Notes: generated by a model from the letters alone, not told the origin. Positions 25,242 to 33,190 are shown, counted from the stretch's first letter. The stretch: 62,135 nt of DNA from Clostridia bacterium (GCA_017407645.1 JAFQWE010000030.1:1-62135), one strand, 5' to 3'. Numbers and translations: made by a program.

Positions 25242-26152
25242 TAGATGTTAATTATTTTTTCGCCGTCAAAGATTAGCACGCCGTAGCCGCAACCAACCTT
25301 GCCGCCTTTAATTAAATGCTTTTTAAATGCCTTTTGCAAAGAGGTGTTTTCAGGCAGTTTTTTTGGCGGCAATTGGCTTTTGGCTGCAAAAACGCGCCAG
25401 CCGTCCTCAAAATTTTCTTGCTCATGGCTTGCAAAGACGTCAAAATCACCCATAAAGCTGACTATATTTGACTTGGGTGAGAGAATGCTTTTATACTCGG
25501 GGAAAAGGAGCCAGGAGTGGCAAATGCAAATCATTGGCTTACCGCCAAGCTCCTCCTTAAAGAATTCGTAAGCCTTGCGGTAAGAGTCAAGCCTTGCTTC
25601 CTTATCGAATGGTTCGGGCGCGCCGGGGATATGCACCGATTTAACGGCAATATCTTCGCTTTTAAAAAGTTCAATATCCCCAAAGGAATAGGGAGCGTCA
25701 TAGTAATAATGGTTGTTTTCGTATTCAAGCCTGCCAAGCTTCAAAATATCGCAGGTAAAAAACTTGCGGTACCATTGGGCAACAAAGATGCCCCACACAC
25801 CCTTAACGTCTTTGCACTCAATAGCCTTGTAGCGCAAATCGGTAAAGGTGTCCCAAAATATATCTTCGCCAATGCCTTTTTCGGCATAAAGACGGTGAGT
25901 GTATTTGGCGGTGTGGATTAAAAGCAGAGCCCACAAGGTATACACGTTAATGGCTGAAATATCGGCAAGGCTTTTTATCTGCTCTTCGACCTTATCGGCG
26001 TTAAATTCCTGAGTCTTGTAACAATCGGCAAGCTCCAAAAACTCCATACCATAGTTGCTTTGAACAATGCCGAAAGCACGCAGTAAATCTGCTTTTGCCT
26101 CGTCAGGAAAGATTGTTTTATCTAAAAACAGGTTGAAAAACTCTCTGTCCAT
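25241..26152 (-). CDS. Acyltransferase-domain protein (GNAT-like C-terminus)
   Basis: A 303-residue protein of the clostridial family with an N-terminal helical NAT_N-type domain and a C-terminal GNAT-like domain. Recognisable stretches are YTLWALLLIHTAKYTHRLYAEKGIGEDIFWDTFTDLRYK, then GVWGIFVAQWYRKFFTCDILKLGRLEYE, VHIPGAPEPFD and MICICHSWLLFPEY. The substrate is not known. ATG follows GGAGG. It begins two bases after the stop of the amidohydrolase, so the two are one operon and may share a pathway. The stop codon lies at the edge of the terminator stem. Confidence 0.75.
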   Translation of the reverse strand: MDREFFNLFLDKTIFPDEAKADLLRAFGIVQSNYGMEFLELADCYKTQEFNADKVEEQIKSLADISAINVYTLWALLLIHTAKYTHRLYAEKGIGEDIFWDTFTDLRYKAIECKDVKGVWGIFVAQWYRKFFTCDILKLGRLEYENNHYYYDAPYSFGDIELFKSEDIAVKSVHIPGAPEPFDKEARLDSYRKAYEFFKEELGGKPMICICHSWLLFPEYKSILSPKSNIVSFMGDFDVFASHEQENFEDGWRVFAAKSQLPPKKLPENTSLQKAFKKHLIKGGKVGCGYGVLIFDGEKIINI

Positions 26153-26154
26153 AT

Positions 26155-27240
26155 TTAACCTCCAAAATGCTTTGCAATAATATCTAAATCTGCGCGTTCT
26201 TCAGGGGTGCAATGGGGATAAAGCATATCGATTTCGTCGAAAACGAACTGCTTGTCAATGGCTTTTGGGGTAAGACCGTATTCCTTAGCCGCATTTTCGT
26301 AATACATCTTTTTAAGCAGGTCACGGTCAAAATCGATGCCAAAATACTTGTTGCCATAGATTTCGTGCTCGCCGCTTGTTTCATAGAAATTGCGGATTAT
26401 GGTCCACTGGCGCACCATTTCGTCCCGTTGTTCGTCTTCATCCTCAAAATAATTGTTGTATGAGTCGGTGCCGTACTTAATTCTGTCGGCGTGTGCTTCA
26501 AGGAAGGGCTTCCACTCGCCAATATTTTTGCACATATTGCAGTATTGCTCCCAACCGGGAGTCATATCAAGGCGAGTGTTTTCGTAGCCGTCAAGAAAGC
26601 GTTTTGCCTGCTCGATATTATCACTGGTAAAGCCGTAGTGAGCCAAGGTGAGCTTAAGCTTGGGATGACGGCTCATTATGGTCATAATTTCCTCAAACAT
26701 TTCGTTTTTGGTGGGCAAAGAACTGTCAACAAACCAACCACGGCTGATTTCGTGGTCGGTCATCAGGCTCAAATCCCAGAAGGTAGCAGGATCAGCGTTA
26801 TGAAGAGTAACGGAAATCTGATTTTCTTCCAAAAAAGAGAAGGCAGGCTCAAAAACGTCGTCGGTAAGGGTAAGACCCGTTTCTTTTCTTGTGGTGGGCT
26901 TGCCCTCAAGCATTTTAAGGCCGTCAAAGCCTGCGGCAAAATAGCGCTCAAGCTGTTTTACAAAGTCTTGACTTTGAGCCTTTTTATCTAATTCAGGGTG
27001 GTGAATAAGACCTGCAAAAGCAAAAATCTTATCTTTAAAATAATCCTTAAAAAACAAACCCTTTGCCAACTGAGTAGGGCCTGCGCACTCTACAAAATGG
27101 GTAGGAAGACCGTGAAACAAGGCTTTTTCAACCTTGCCAACCTCAAAAAACTTTTCAAAAGCCTTGATTGAGTCGGGAATATTTGTGTCTTTATTAAAAT
27201 GCACGTGACAGTCAAAAAACTTAAAATCATTTGAAAACAT
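26155..27240 (-). CDS. Amidohydrolase-family TIM-barrel protein
   Basis: A 361-residue metal-dependent hydrolase. The N-terminal FFDCHVHFN provides the HxH metal motif. Later ligands are likely in SVTLHNADP, KLKLTLAHYGF and IKYGTDSYNN (terminal Asp). This suits the amidohydrolase/decarboxylase-like clan, but I cannot name the substrate. Start is ATG 27240 behind GAGGTG; an in-frame ATG at 27249 overlaps that site. Co-transcribed with the acyltransferase-like gene, which follows after two bases. The pair may release and modify an acylated small molecule (speculative). Confidence 0.78.
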   Translation of the reverse strand: MFSNDFKFFDCHVHFNKDTNIPDSIKAFEKFFEVGKVEKALFHGLPTHFVECAGPTQLAKGLFFKDYFKDKIFAFAGLIHHPELDKKAQSQDFVKQLERYFAAGFDGLKMLEGKPTTRKETGLTLTDDVFEPAFSFLEENQISVTLHNADPATFWDLSLMTDHEISRGWFVDSSLPTKNEMFEEIMTIMSRHPKLKLTLAHYGFTSDNIEQAKRFLDGYENTRLDMTPGWEQYCNMCKNIGEWKPFLEAHADRIKYGTDSYNNYFEDEDEQRDEMVRQWTIIRNFYETSGEHEIYGNKYFGIDFDRDLLKKMYYENAAKEYGLTPKAIDKQFVFDEIDMLYPHCTPEERADLDIIAKHFGG

Positions 27241-27361
27241 AATATGCACCTCTTATATGTTGAGCGGTTAAGATTATTATAACTTTATGCAATAAAAAAG
27301 TCTATATAAAAAAAGGACAAAAACCTTTAAATTAGTACGAACCTAAAACATATTTTTACTA

Positions 27362-27391
27362 TTGATATTTAGGTGGAGTTTTTGGTATAAT
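27362..27391 (+). promoter_or_regulatory. Promoter of the branching enzyme
   Basis: TTGATA (27362-27367), 18 bases, TATAAT (27386-27391), then AAGGAGG before the start codon. Confidence 0.7.
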
Positions 27392-27419
27392 CATATTAAC
27401 GAAGAAAAGGAGGATGAAT

Positions 27420-29417
27420 ATGTCCCAGGTGTTTTACAACAAACTTATGGATATAGATGCAGGACTGCTTCCATATGCAGAGGATTTGAACTTGCGCGAC
27501 CGACTTTTTGCTGCCAAGAAGCAAGAATTAACCGAGGGCGTGGGAAGTCTTGCCGATTTCGCAAACGGTCATAATTATTTTGGTATTCATCCTACCGAAA
27601 CAGGATGGGTTTACAGAGAATGGGCACCTGCCGCCGAAAGCATTTATTTTACCGGCGATTTTAACGGGTGGAATACACGCTCCCATCCTATGACACGTCT
27701 TGAAAACGGCGTGTTTGAGGTGCATATAAAGGGCAAAAACACACTCAAAAAAGGTCAAAAGGTGCAAACCATCGTGCTTACAGGCGGCAACGAGCTGCGC
27801 CGCATACCCCTTTATGCAACAAGGGTGGTGCAAGACCCCGATACGTATCTGTGGTGCGCCGAAATTGACGATACCCTTGAAGAATTTAAGTGGAGCGACG
27901 ATGGCTTTGCTCCCACAGAGCCCCTTTTTATATACGAATGCCATATAGGTATGGCGCAGGAAGAGGGTAAAATCGGCTCTTACCGTGAATTCAGACAAAA
28001 TATTTTGCCTCGCATAAAAAAGCAGGGCTATAATACTATACAGATTATGGCTATAATGGAGCATCCCTATTACGCTTCATTTGGTTATCAGGTGTCTAAT
28101 TTCTTTGCGGCATCCTCACGCTACGGTGATAGTAAGGAGCTTAAAAGGCTTATCAATGCAGCACACAAAATGGGCATAGCCGTACTTCTTGACGTGGTGC
28201 ATTCCCATGCCGTCAACAACACTAACGAGGGTATAAATGAATTTGACGGCACCCAGTATCAGTTCTTTCATCAGGGTGAGAGGGGTAACCACTCCGCTTG
28301 GGGCACCAAGCTTTTCAACTACGGCAAAAACGAGGTTTTGCACTTTTTACTGTCAAACCTTAAGTTTTGGATGGAGGTTTTCCATTTTGACGGCTTCCGT
28401 TTTGACGGCGTAACCTCTATGCTTTATCACGACCACGGTCTTGGCAGTGCCTTTACCGATTACAGTATGTATTTTTCTCTTAACACCGATACAGAGGCAG
28501 TTACCTATCTTCAGCTTGCCAATGAGCTTATACATTCGGTCAACCCCAACGCTATAACGGTGGCAGAGGATATGTCGGGTATGCCGGGTATGTGTCTGCC
28601 TATTTCTTACGGCGGAATTGGCTTTGATTACCGACTTTCTATGGGTGTGCCTGATTTTTGGATAAAGACCATCAAGGAATATTCCGATGATCAGTGGGAT
28701 ATGCTTAAACTTTGGTACGAGCTTACCCAACGCCGACCAAGAGAAAAGAATATTGGGTATTGCGAATCTCACGACCAAGCCCTTGTGGGTGACAAAACCA
28801 TTATGTTCAGATTGTGCGACGCCGATATGTATACCCATATGAGCAAGCTTTTCGGCAACGCTACTATTGACCGCGGAATTGCCCTGCACAAGATGATAAG
28901 GCTAATCACTGCCTCTTTGGCAGGTGAGGGCTATCTTAACTTTATGGGCAACGAGTTTGGCCATCCCGAGTGGATAGATTTTCCCCGTGAGGGCAACGGC
29001 TGGAGCTATCACTATTGCCGACGTCAGTGGCATCTGGCAGACGACGAACTGCTTCGCTACGGTCAACTGAACGAATTTGATAAGGCAATGGTAAAACTGC
29101 TTAAAAAGGACGGCTTGCTCTCAAAACAGGGCGAAAACCGTTGGGTGCATCAAGAGGATAAGCTGATAATTTTCACCAAAGGAGAATACGTCTTTATCTT
29201 CAATTTTCATCCCGCGCACTCCTTTGACGGATATTTCATCCCCGTTGGACTCAAGGGCACCTACAAGGTGGTGCTTTCCTCCGATGACGAGCGCTTCGGC
29301 GGATTTTCTCGGGTTGATACAAGCGTGAAATATAAAACCCAAACCACCCCGGACGGATGGATTGGATTTAAGTGCTATCTGCCAAGCCGCACTGCAATCG
29401 TGCTTAAAAAGATATAA
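27420..29417 (+). CDS. glgB: 1,4-alpha-glucan branching enzyme, eukaryote-like (GH13_8)
   Basis: Creates alpha-1,6 branches in glycogen. The 665 residues contain an N-terminal CBM48 (VYREWAPAAESIYFTGDFNGW), a GH13 barrel and a C-terminal beta domain. Catalytic residues: nucleophile Asp329 (GFRFDGVTSM), acid/base Glu383 (VAEDMSG), Asp452 (YCESHDQAL). The motifs HFLLSNLKFWMEVFHFDGFRFDGVTSMLY and MGNEFGHPEWIDFPREGN are those of eukaryotic branching enzymes rather than the GlgB of E. coli, so I place it in GH13_8. ATG 27420 is six bases after AGGAGG. No other glycogen gene is nearby. Confidence 0.93.
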   Translation: MSQVFYNKLMDIDAGLLPYAEDLNLRDRLFAAKKQELTEGVGSLADFANGHNYFGIHPTETGWVYREWAPAAESIYFTGDFNGWNTRSHPMTRLENGVFEVHIKGKNTLKKGQKVQTIVLTGGNELRRIPLYATRVVQDPDTYLWCAEIDDTLEEFKWSDDGFAPTEPLFIYECHIGMAQEEGKIGSYREFRQNILPRIKKQGYNTIQIMAIMEHPYYASFGYQVSNFFAASSRYGDSKELKRLINAAHKMGIAVLLDVVHSHAVNNTNEGINEFDGTQYQFFHQGERGNHSAWGTKLFNYGKNEVLHFLLSNLKFWMEVFHFDGFRFDGVTSMLYHDHGLGSAFTDYSMYFSLNTDTEAVTYLQLANELIHSVNPNAITVAEDMSGMPGMCLPISYGGIGFDYRLSMGVPDFWIKTIKEYSDDQWDMLKLWYELTQRRPREKNIGYCESHDQALVGDKTIMFRLCDADMYTHMSKLFGNATIDRGIALHKMIRLITASLAGEGYLNFMGNEFGHPEWIDFPREGNGWSYHYCRRQWHLADDELLRYGQLNEFDKAMVKLLKKDGLLSKQGENRWVHQEDKLIIFTKGEYVFIFNFHPAHSFDGYFIPVGLKGTYKVVLSSDDERFGGFSRVDTSVKYKTQTTPDGWIGFKCYLPSRTAIVLKKI

Positions 29418-29453
29418 AAAACAAGCGTCTGCTCAAGCAGATGCTTGTTTTTT
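29415..29453 (+). terminator. Terminator after the branching enzyme
   Basis: AAACAAGCGTCTGCT pairs with AGCAGATGCTTGTTT with a T-run. Likely works in both directions for the convergent XRE gene. Confidence 0.88.
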
Positions 29454-29471
29454 AATGGGTTGCGTTGCAGA

Positions 29472-29777
29472 TTAGTTGTCGTTTTTTGTTAGCGTCAAAA
29501 GCTCGTTGATTACCTCGTCAAGCAGCGGCAAATACTTGCTGTCAATTCGGTTGATGCTATCCAATCGGGTGCGGTCATCATCACGCTCTGTTCCGAACAA
29601 CACATAGTCGGCAGACAATCCTAACAGCGTGCATATCTTAACAAGCATTTTTACTGATATACCTGTTCTGCCTCTTTCTAACTCTGCCAAATAGGAAACG
29701 CTGACATCCAACTCTTCTGCAAATTTTTCTCGGGTATAGCCTTGGTTTTCACGCGCATTTCTGATTCGTGTATGCAA
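29472..29777 (-). CDS. XRE-family regulator
   Basis: A 101-residue DNA-binding protein. Residues about 5-60 form a Cro/CI helix-turn-helix: RIRNARENQGYTREKFAEELDVSVSYLAELERGRTGISVKMLVKICTLLGLSADYVLFG. A 40-residue tail (helical, LLDEVINELLTL) may dimerise. The start is best read as TTG 29777, five bases after AGGTGA; GTG codons at 29786 and 29780 lie in or too near that site. It is divergent from a pair of micro-membrane ORFs, which may be its target. Confidence 0.87.
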   Translation of the reverse strand: MHTRIRNARENQGYTREKFAEELDVSVSYLAELERGRTGISVKMLVKICTLLGLSADYVLFGTERDDDRTRLDSINRIDSKYLPLLDEVINELLTLTKNDN

Positions 29778-29942
29778 CACTATCACCTCAACATATAGTA
29801 TGACTGATACCGAGCCAAAAAAACATAAACTAATACTATATAAAAAAGCACTTGCATTACAGAGAGTTGTGTGTTATTATAATGAAAATGTGTAAAAAAT
29901 CTATGTGCCCCTTGCAAAAGATATACACCTTAGCGCCGAAAA

Positions 29943-30038
29943 ATGATGGTTGGCGGCTTAGTTGCCCTGTTAACTGTTGGGTTGATGTTTGGAGCAAGCA
30001 AAACTAAAGGCACCGAAACAGAAGAAAAAAACAGGTGA
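29943..30038 (+). CDS. Possible 31-residue membrane micropeptide
   Basis: A short frame coding MMVGGLVALLTVGLMFGAS then KTKGTETEEKNR: one hydrophobic segment and a charged tail, like many bacterial micro-membrane proteins. No good Shine-Dalgarno is visible. A TATAAT (29878-29883) lies upstream, but its -35 is not well spaced. The stop TGA lies inside the AGGTGA of the next gene, which would couple their translation. This is a candidate only. Confidence 0.4.
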   Translation: MMVGGLVALLTVGLMFGASKTKGTETEEKNR

Positions 30039-30046
30039 CAATGGCA

Positions 30047-30268
30047 ATGAATAATGTTGAATCAATGGAAATGTTTATCATCCCCGCGCTGATGATTATA
30101 GTCGGTTTTATACTTTTGGCTATATTTATGACCTTAAATGAAATAAGGGCAGAATTCAGGCATATAAACATTGAAATCGGCCGTAATCACGGAAGAGAGA
30201 AAAAGCATTGGAAAAAGCGTAAACGCCGTTTGATTTTATCTTTAATTTTTCCCTTTATTAAATATTAA
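30047..30268 (+). CDS. Small basic membrane protein
   Basis: A 73-residue protein with a single transmembrane segment (MFIIPALMIIVGFILLAIFMTL) and a strongly basic tail (GREKKHWKKRKRRL). The start is taken as ATG 30047, eight bases after AGGTGA; ATG 30041 is too close. No family was recognised. The upstream micropeptide ends within its ribosome site. A strong terminator follows four bases after the stop. Confidence 0.62.
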   Translation: MNNVESMEMFIIPALMIIVGFILLAIFMTLNEIRAEFRHINIEIGRNHGREKKHWKKRKRRLILSLIFPFIKY

Positions 30269-30272
30269 AAAT

Positions 30273-30301
30273 ACACGGTTGAGATTAAATCTCAACCGTG
30301 T
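30273..30301. terminator. Bidirectional terminator
   Basis: ACACGGTTGAGATT pairs with AATCTCAACCGTGT. It serves the small membrane protein and the convergent GT4 gene. Confidence 0.88.
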
Positions 30302-30304
30302 TGT

Positions 30305-31369
30305 TTATTTTATTACCTCTTTAATATACTTAAGCCACTGAGCTGTGATTTTATCAAGAGTAAGCTCATCGGCAAGCTTTAGGGCGTTTTGAGCCATTTT
30401 TTTGCGAAGCTCACCGTCACTTGCCATTTTTTCCATAGCAGATGCAAGAGCCTCGGTATCGTTGCAGTCAACAAGTAAGCCGTTTTCTTCGGGAATAACC
30501 AGGTCGGTAGCGCCTGAAACGGCGGTGGATATGACGGGCAGACCCACGCACATAGCCTCAATCAAGGCGTTAGGCATACCCTCGTAATCGGATGAAAGCA
30601 CAAAAAATTCCGCATCTTTTATATGATTGGGCACGTCTTTGATTCCGCCTGGCAGTTCAACCGACTGACCAAGCCCCAACTCCGCAATTTTTTGCTCCAA
30701 ATTGGGACGGTATACCCCCTCGCCGTATACGGTAAGGCGATAATCGGGATGATTTTGCGAGAATTTGTAAAAAGCCTCAAGCATCATATCCTGATTTTTT
30801 TGACGCATAAGACGGGCAACCGATACCATTCTTTTGGATTTTTGAGCGGTCAGACCAATGCCTGTGGCATCACCCAAATCAATGGGGTTATAGATAACAG
30901 TGGAATTTTGCTGAACTTTTTTGCTAAAATAGGCTTGGTTTGCCTTAGTCTGAAGCACAACTCCGTCAGCAAAGCGATACAAAAAGTCGCGGGCAAAACG
31001 CACAAGCTTGTTGGACGGTACGTGCCTTGGGTCATTGCGGTCGGCAACGATAAGGGGAGTTTTAAGGCCGAAAAGGCTAACGATTGCAATCATATTAAAT
31101 TGGGCAAGGAAGGATATAACAACATCAAAGTTGTTGTTTTTTACATATTTGCGTTTAAAAATCAGATGGCTTAAAATGTTGTTTTTGCCCATCTCTTTTT
31201 CTTCTGATGTTATTTTTATTCTTGGGTCAATATCAAACCATACCTCGCGGTCATAGTGTAACAAAATTTCAACTTCGTGACCTTGACGGACAAGTTCGTT
31301 TGATAGCACCGACACAACCCGTTCGCCGCCACCGTGTCCAAGTGCACTTAGAGTAAATAAAATCTTCAC
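30305..31369 (-). CDS. GT4 family glycosyltransferase
   Basis: A 354-residue GT-B fold transferase. The N-terminal half has SALGHGGGERVVSVLSNELVRQGHEV and VISFLAQFNMIAI, with DRNDPR. The C-terminal nucleotide-sugar domain has VARLMRQKNQDMMLEAFY, YGEGVYRPNLE and the signature FVLSSDYEGMPNALIEAM followed by GLPVISTAVSGATDLV. It transfers a sugar to a polysaccharide or lipid acceptor; the substrates are unknown. The start is given as GTG 31369, eight bases after AGGA. ATG 31378 sits on the ribosome site itself. It stands alone. Confidence 0.88.
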   Translation of the reverse strand: MKILFTLSALGHGGGERVVSVLSNELVRQGHEVEILLHYDREVWFDIDPRIKITSEEKEMGKNNILSHLIFKRKYVKNNNFDVVISFLAQFNMIAIVSLFGLKTPLIVADRNDPRHVPSNKLVRFARDFLYRFADGVVLQTKANQAYFSKKVQQNSTVIYNPIDLGDATGIGLTAQKSKRMVSVARLMRQKNQDMMLEAFYKFSQNHPDYRLTVYGEGVYRPNLEQKIAELGLGQSVELPGGIKDVPNHIKDAEFFVLSSDYEGMPNALIEAMCVGLPVISTAVSGATDLVIPEENGLLVDCNDTEALASAMEKMASDGELRKKMAQNALKLADELTLDKITAQWLKYIKEVIK

Positions 31370-31433
31370 TTTTATCATCCTATTCTGTGATTTGAGTATA
31401 TTTTAGCATATTGAAAATATAATTGCAATAAAC

Positions 31434-31462
31434 AAAAAAGCCTATCCTATTGCAAGGATAGG
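31434..31462 (-). terminator. Terminator after the Cys-rich gene
   Basis: On the minus strand CCTATCCT pairs with AGGATAGG and is followed by six T. It lies seven bases after the stop of the 57-residue gene. Confidence 0.85.
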
Positions 31463-31469
31463 TAACAGG

Positions 31470-31643
31470 CTAAAATCTGCCTTTAAAATCTGTTCTGTAT
31501 TCGGGAAAGCAATCAAGAAAATAATCGCACTCATCACAGCAACATTCATATTCGGGATGGTCGCCGTTGCCTAAACACAACTCCCCTTGTGGTGACGGAG
31601 TCAGTGGAGTGCCTGTTACATCATCAATAATTACTTTGCTCAT
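31470..31643 (-). CDS. Cysteine-rich micro-protein, unknown
   Basis: A 57-residue protein, MSKVIIDDVTGTPLTPSPQG at the start, with six Cys in CLGNG, ECCCDECDYFLDC. The spacing suggests metal binding or a redox role, but no family was recognised. The ATG at 31643 follows AGGTGA with a four-base gap. On the same strand, 19 bases upstream, a complete structured RNA unit ends in a terminator, so this gene may be controlled by that leader or lie behind an independent small RNA. Confidence 0.7.
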   Translation of the reverse strand: MSKVIIDDVTGTPLTPSPQGELCLGNGDHPEYECCCDECDYFLDCFPEYRTDFKGRF

Positions 31644-31661
31644 AAAATCACCTCGCAATTA

Positions 31662-31814
31662 AAAAAGCACGCCCGAAGGCGTGCCGAAAAAGTGCTTCCC
31701 TCGGTTAGATTACCACATCACACCGATAAATCTGCATAAGGAGACAGAGAGAACACCTTTTGCCAAGGTATTATCTCCTATGCAGAATATCATTATTAAA
31801 ATGTGATGTGGTAA
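31662..31814 (-). ncRNA. Structured small RNA or terminator-type leader
   Basis: On the minus strand the predicted transcription start falls at the first base of a perfect 13-bp stem (31814-31802 with 31723-31711). Inside are an 8-bp plus 4-bp stem (31786-31779 with 31739-31732; 31777-31774 with 31744-31741) and a 5-bp hairpin (31769-31765 with 31759-31755). After a 25-base linker comes a terminator with C(UUCG)G tetraloop, GCACGCC/GGCGTGC and six T (31685-31662). The linker's AAGCAC could pair with GTGCTT of the terminator, as in attenuators. No family recognised. Confidence 0.6.
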
Positions 31815-31818
31815 CTAC

Positions 31819-31847
31819 ATTCTACCACAACTAAACACAAAAGTAAA
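31819..31847 (-). promoter_or_regulatory. Promoter of the structured RNA
   Basis: On the minus strand TTTACT (31847-31842), 17 bases, TAGAAT (31824-31819). The start point is predicted five to seven bases later, at the first base of the 13-bp stem. Confidence 0.55.
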
Positions 31848-31880
31848 GCCAATAATTAAAAGAGTTTTCAAAGCGACTTT

Positions 31881-31910
31881 GTAGGGGATGGCGCTCGCGA
31901 CATCCCGTAA
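31881..31910. repeat. Dispersed GTAGGGGATG palindrome, copy A
   Basis: A 30-base imperfect palindrome, GTAGGGGATG...CATCCCGTAA. Near-identical copies lie at 32679-32708, 54635-54664 and 54786-54815, and weaker relatives at 54737-54761 and 57180-57211. All are intergenic. Confidence 0.8.
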
Positions 31911-31943
31911 AAAAGCCCTATCCTTGTTTTTTCAAGGATAGGG
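31908..31943 (-). terminator. Terminator of the membrane protein gene
   Basis: On the minus strand CCCTATCCTTG pairs with CAAGGATAGGG around an A-rich loop and is followed by six T. Confidence 0.88.
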
Positions 31944-31952
31944 TGATTTTAA

Positions 31953-32624
31953 TTAAATATTTGGCTTGTTTTCTGCAAAGTCCGTAGAAGCTTTTTTAGA
32001 TGCAAAAATAATGGGCAGTATATTTTTTAAACCGAATAAGAACATTGCACCGTAAAGGGCGAAATTAGACAAGTTTTGAGCGATTGATGGCAAAAGGAGA
32101 AACCAAATTTTATTCTCTATGTAATATTTAGCAGAAAAAGACCAAACGACAATTGCGCATAAGGTGACAAGCAACTGAATAGCTGCAGCTATTGTCAAAT
32201 AAAATTTGTTATTAAAGCCTTTCAAAGCGTCAACAGCAGCCAAAATAAATAATATACCCACAACGAAACTGATAACTGTACCAAAAGAGAAGACAAGTTT
32301 AACATCGTCGTTTTGGAAATAGAGAGGCAAGGTTAAAAAAGGTTTAAATCCTATTAAGCCAAAAAGTATGGGAAGCATAAAACTTTCTTTAGTTTCGCCA
32401 CGGAATTTAATAATGTAAATTAACCAAAGTGCGTGAGGTGCAAAATTAAAGATAACGGAAAAAATATCAGTTATATGAAATCTGGGATATATGGTGCCTT
32501 GAAAAGAGTTTAAACCCAAAAAATACTTACTGAGGGTTAAAATTACAAACACTAAAGAAACGAGTGAAAGCCCAAAAATAGTCTTTTTAAATTGCATCTC
32601 TTTTGTTTGATTGACCTGATTCAT
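31953..32624 (-). CDS. Polytopic membrane protein, unknown
   Basis: A 223-residue protein with about six hydrophobic helices (for example TIFGLSLVSLVFVILTL, FMLPILFGLIGF, FVVGILFILAAVDAL, FYLTIAAAIQLLVTLCAIVV). No family or catalytic residues were recognised. Start ATG 32624 lies eight bases after AAGGAG; GTG 32633 overlaps that site. It stands alone, with an intergenic repeat on either side of it. Confidence 0.75.
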   Translation of the reverse strand: MNQVNQTKEMQFKKTIFGLSLVSLVFVILTLSKYFLGLNSFQGTIYPRFHITDIFSVIFNFAPHALWLIYIIKFRGETKESFMLPILFGLIGFKPFLTLPLYFQNDDVKLVFSFGTVISFVVGILFILAAVDALKGFNNKFYLTIAAAIQLLVTLCAIVVWSFSAKYYIENKIWFLLLPSIAQNLSNFALYGAMFLFGLKNILPIIFASKKASTDFAENKPNI

Positions 32625-32678
32625 ATCAATCACTCCTTTTTAAGTATTATATACTTTTAAGCATTTTTTGTCAAATGA

Positions 32679-32708
32679 GTAGGGGATGGCGCTCGCGACA
32701 TCCCGTAA
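32679..32708. repeat. Dispersed GTAGGGGATG palindrome, copy B
   Basis: Identical over the 30 bases to copy A at 31881-31910. It lies between the membrane-protein gene and the PepSY-gene terminator. Confidence 0.8.
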
Positions 32709-32736
32709 AAAAAGACGGAGGAACTTCCTCCGTCTT
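32706..32736 (-). terminator. Terminator of the PepSY lipoprotein gene
   Basis: On the minus strand AAGACGGAGG pairs with CCTCCGTCTT followed by seven T. Confidence 0.88.
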
Positions 32737-32748
32737 AAAGGTATCAAT

Positions 32749-33084
32749 TTATATCGGTGAATCTGCCTTTTCTTGTTTGGCAGACAGAATTTTACCCGTC
32801 TTGGCATCAATGTCATACTCAAATTCAAATCCACCCGATTTAAACTCTATCTCATAGGATATTTCTTTGTAATCCCTGTCCAGTTCGATTTCAAAATCGC
32901 GGATTGGTCGGTTGGTCATCTTTGCGTGTTCAAGAGCAATCGTCTTTGCCTGCTCTTTGGTTATAAGAGCTTCAGATGACTGCGGAGCAGAATTGTGGTC
33001 GTGACTATGGGAGCGAGTCTGACCGCACCCCACCATTACCGCCATAAGCAAAAGGGCAGTCACAAGAGCCAACAGCTTTTTCAT
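32749..33084 (-). CDS. PepSY-domain lipoprotein
   Basis: A 111-residue lipoprotein with lipobox Cys20 (AVMVGC), a short His-rich spacer (RSHSHDHN) that could bind metal, and one PepSY domain: ITKEQAKTIALEHA, RDYKEISYEIEFKSGGFEFEYDIDAKTGKILS. PepSY domains often inhibit or chaperone peptidases at the surface, but single-domain lipoproteins are of unknown role. Start ATG 33084 is eight bases after AAGGAG; the in-frame GTG lies in that site. Confidence 0.85.
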   Translation of the reverse strand: MKKLLALVTALLLMAVMVGCGQTRSHSHDHNSAPQSSEALITKEQAKTIALEHAKMTNRPIRDFEIELDRDYKEISYEIEFKSGGFEFEYDIDAKTGKILSAKQEKADSPI

Positions 33085-33148
33085 ATTTATCACTCCTTAG
33101 CCTATGTAGTTTATGTTGCCACTTAGTTAAATACTCGTGGTTTCAACA

Positions 33149-33175
33149 AAAATGGGGGTTGGTTGCCCAACCCCC
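33149..33175 (-). terminator. Terminator of the PerR-rubrerythrin operon
   Basis: On the minus strand GGGGGTTGG pairs with CCAACCCCC around GCAA and is followed by ATTTTTG. Confidence 0.85.
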
Positions 33176-33190
33176 GCCGTAATTATGTTA

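Noticed and set aside
31662..31814. 6S RNA, SRP RNA or tracrRNA identity for the structured RNA
   Set aside because: The central bubble and length do not fit 6S, the SRP GGAAGC-type tetraloop domain is missing, and there are no cas genes.
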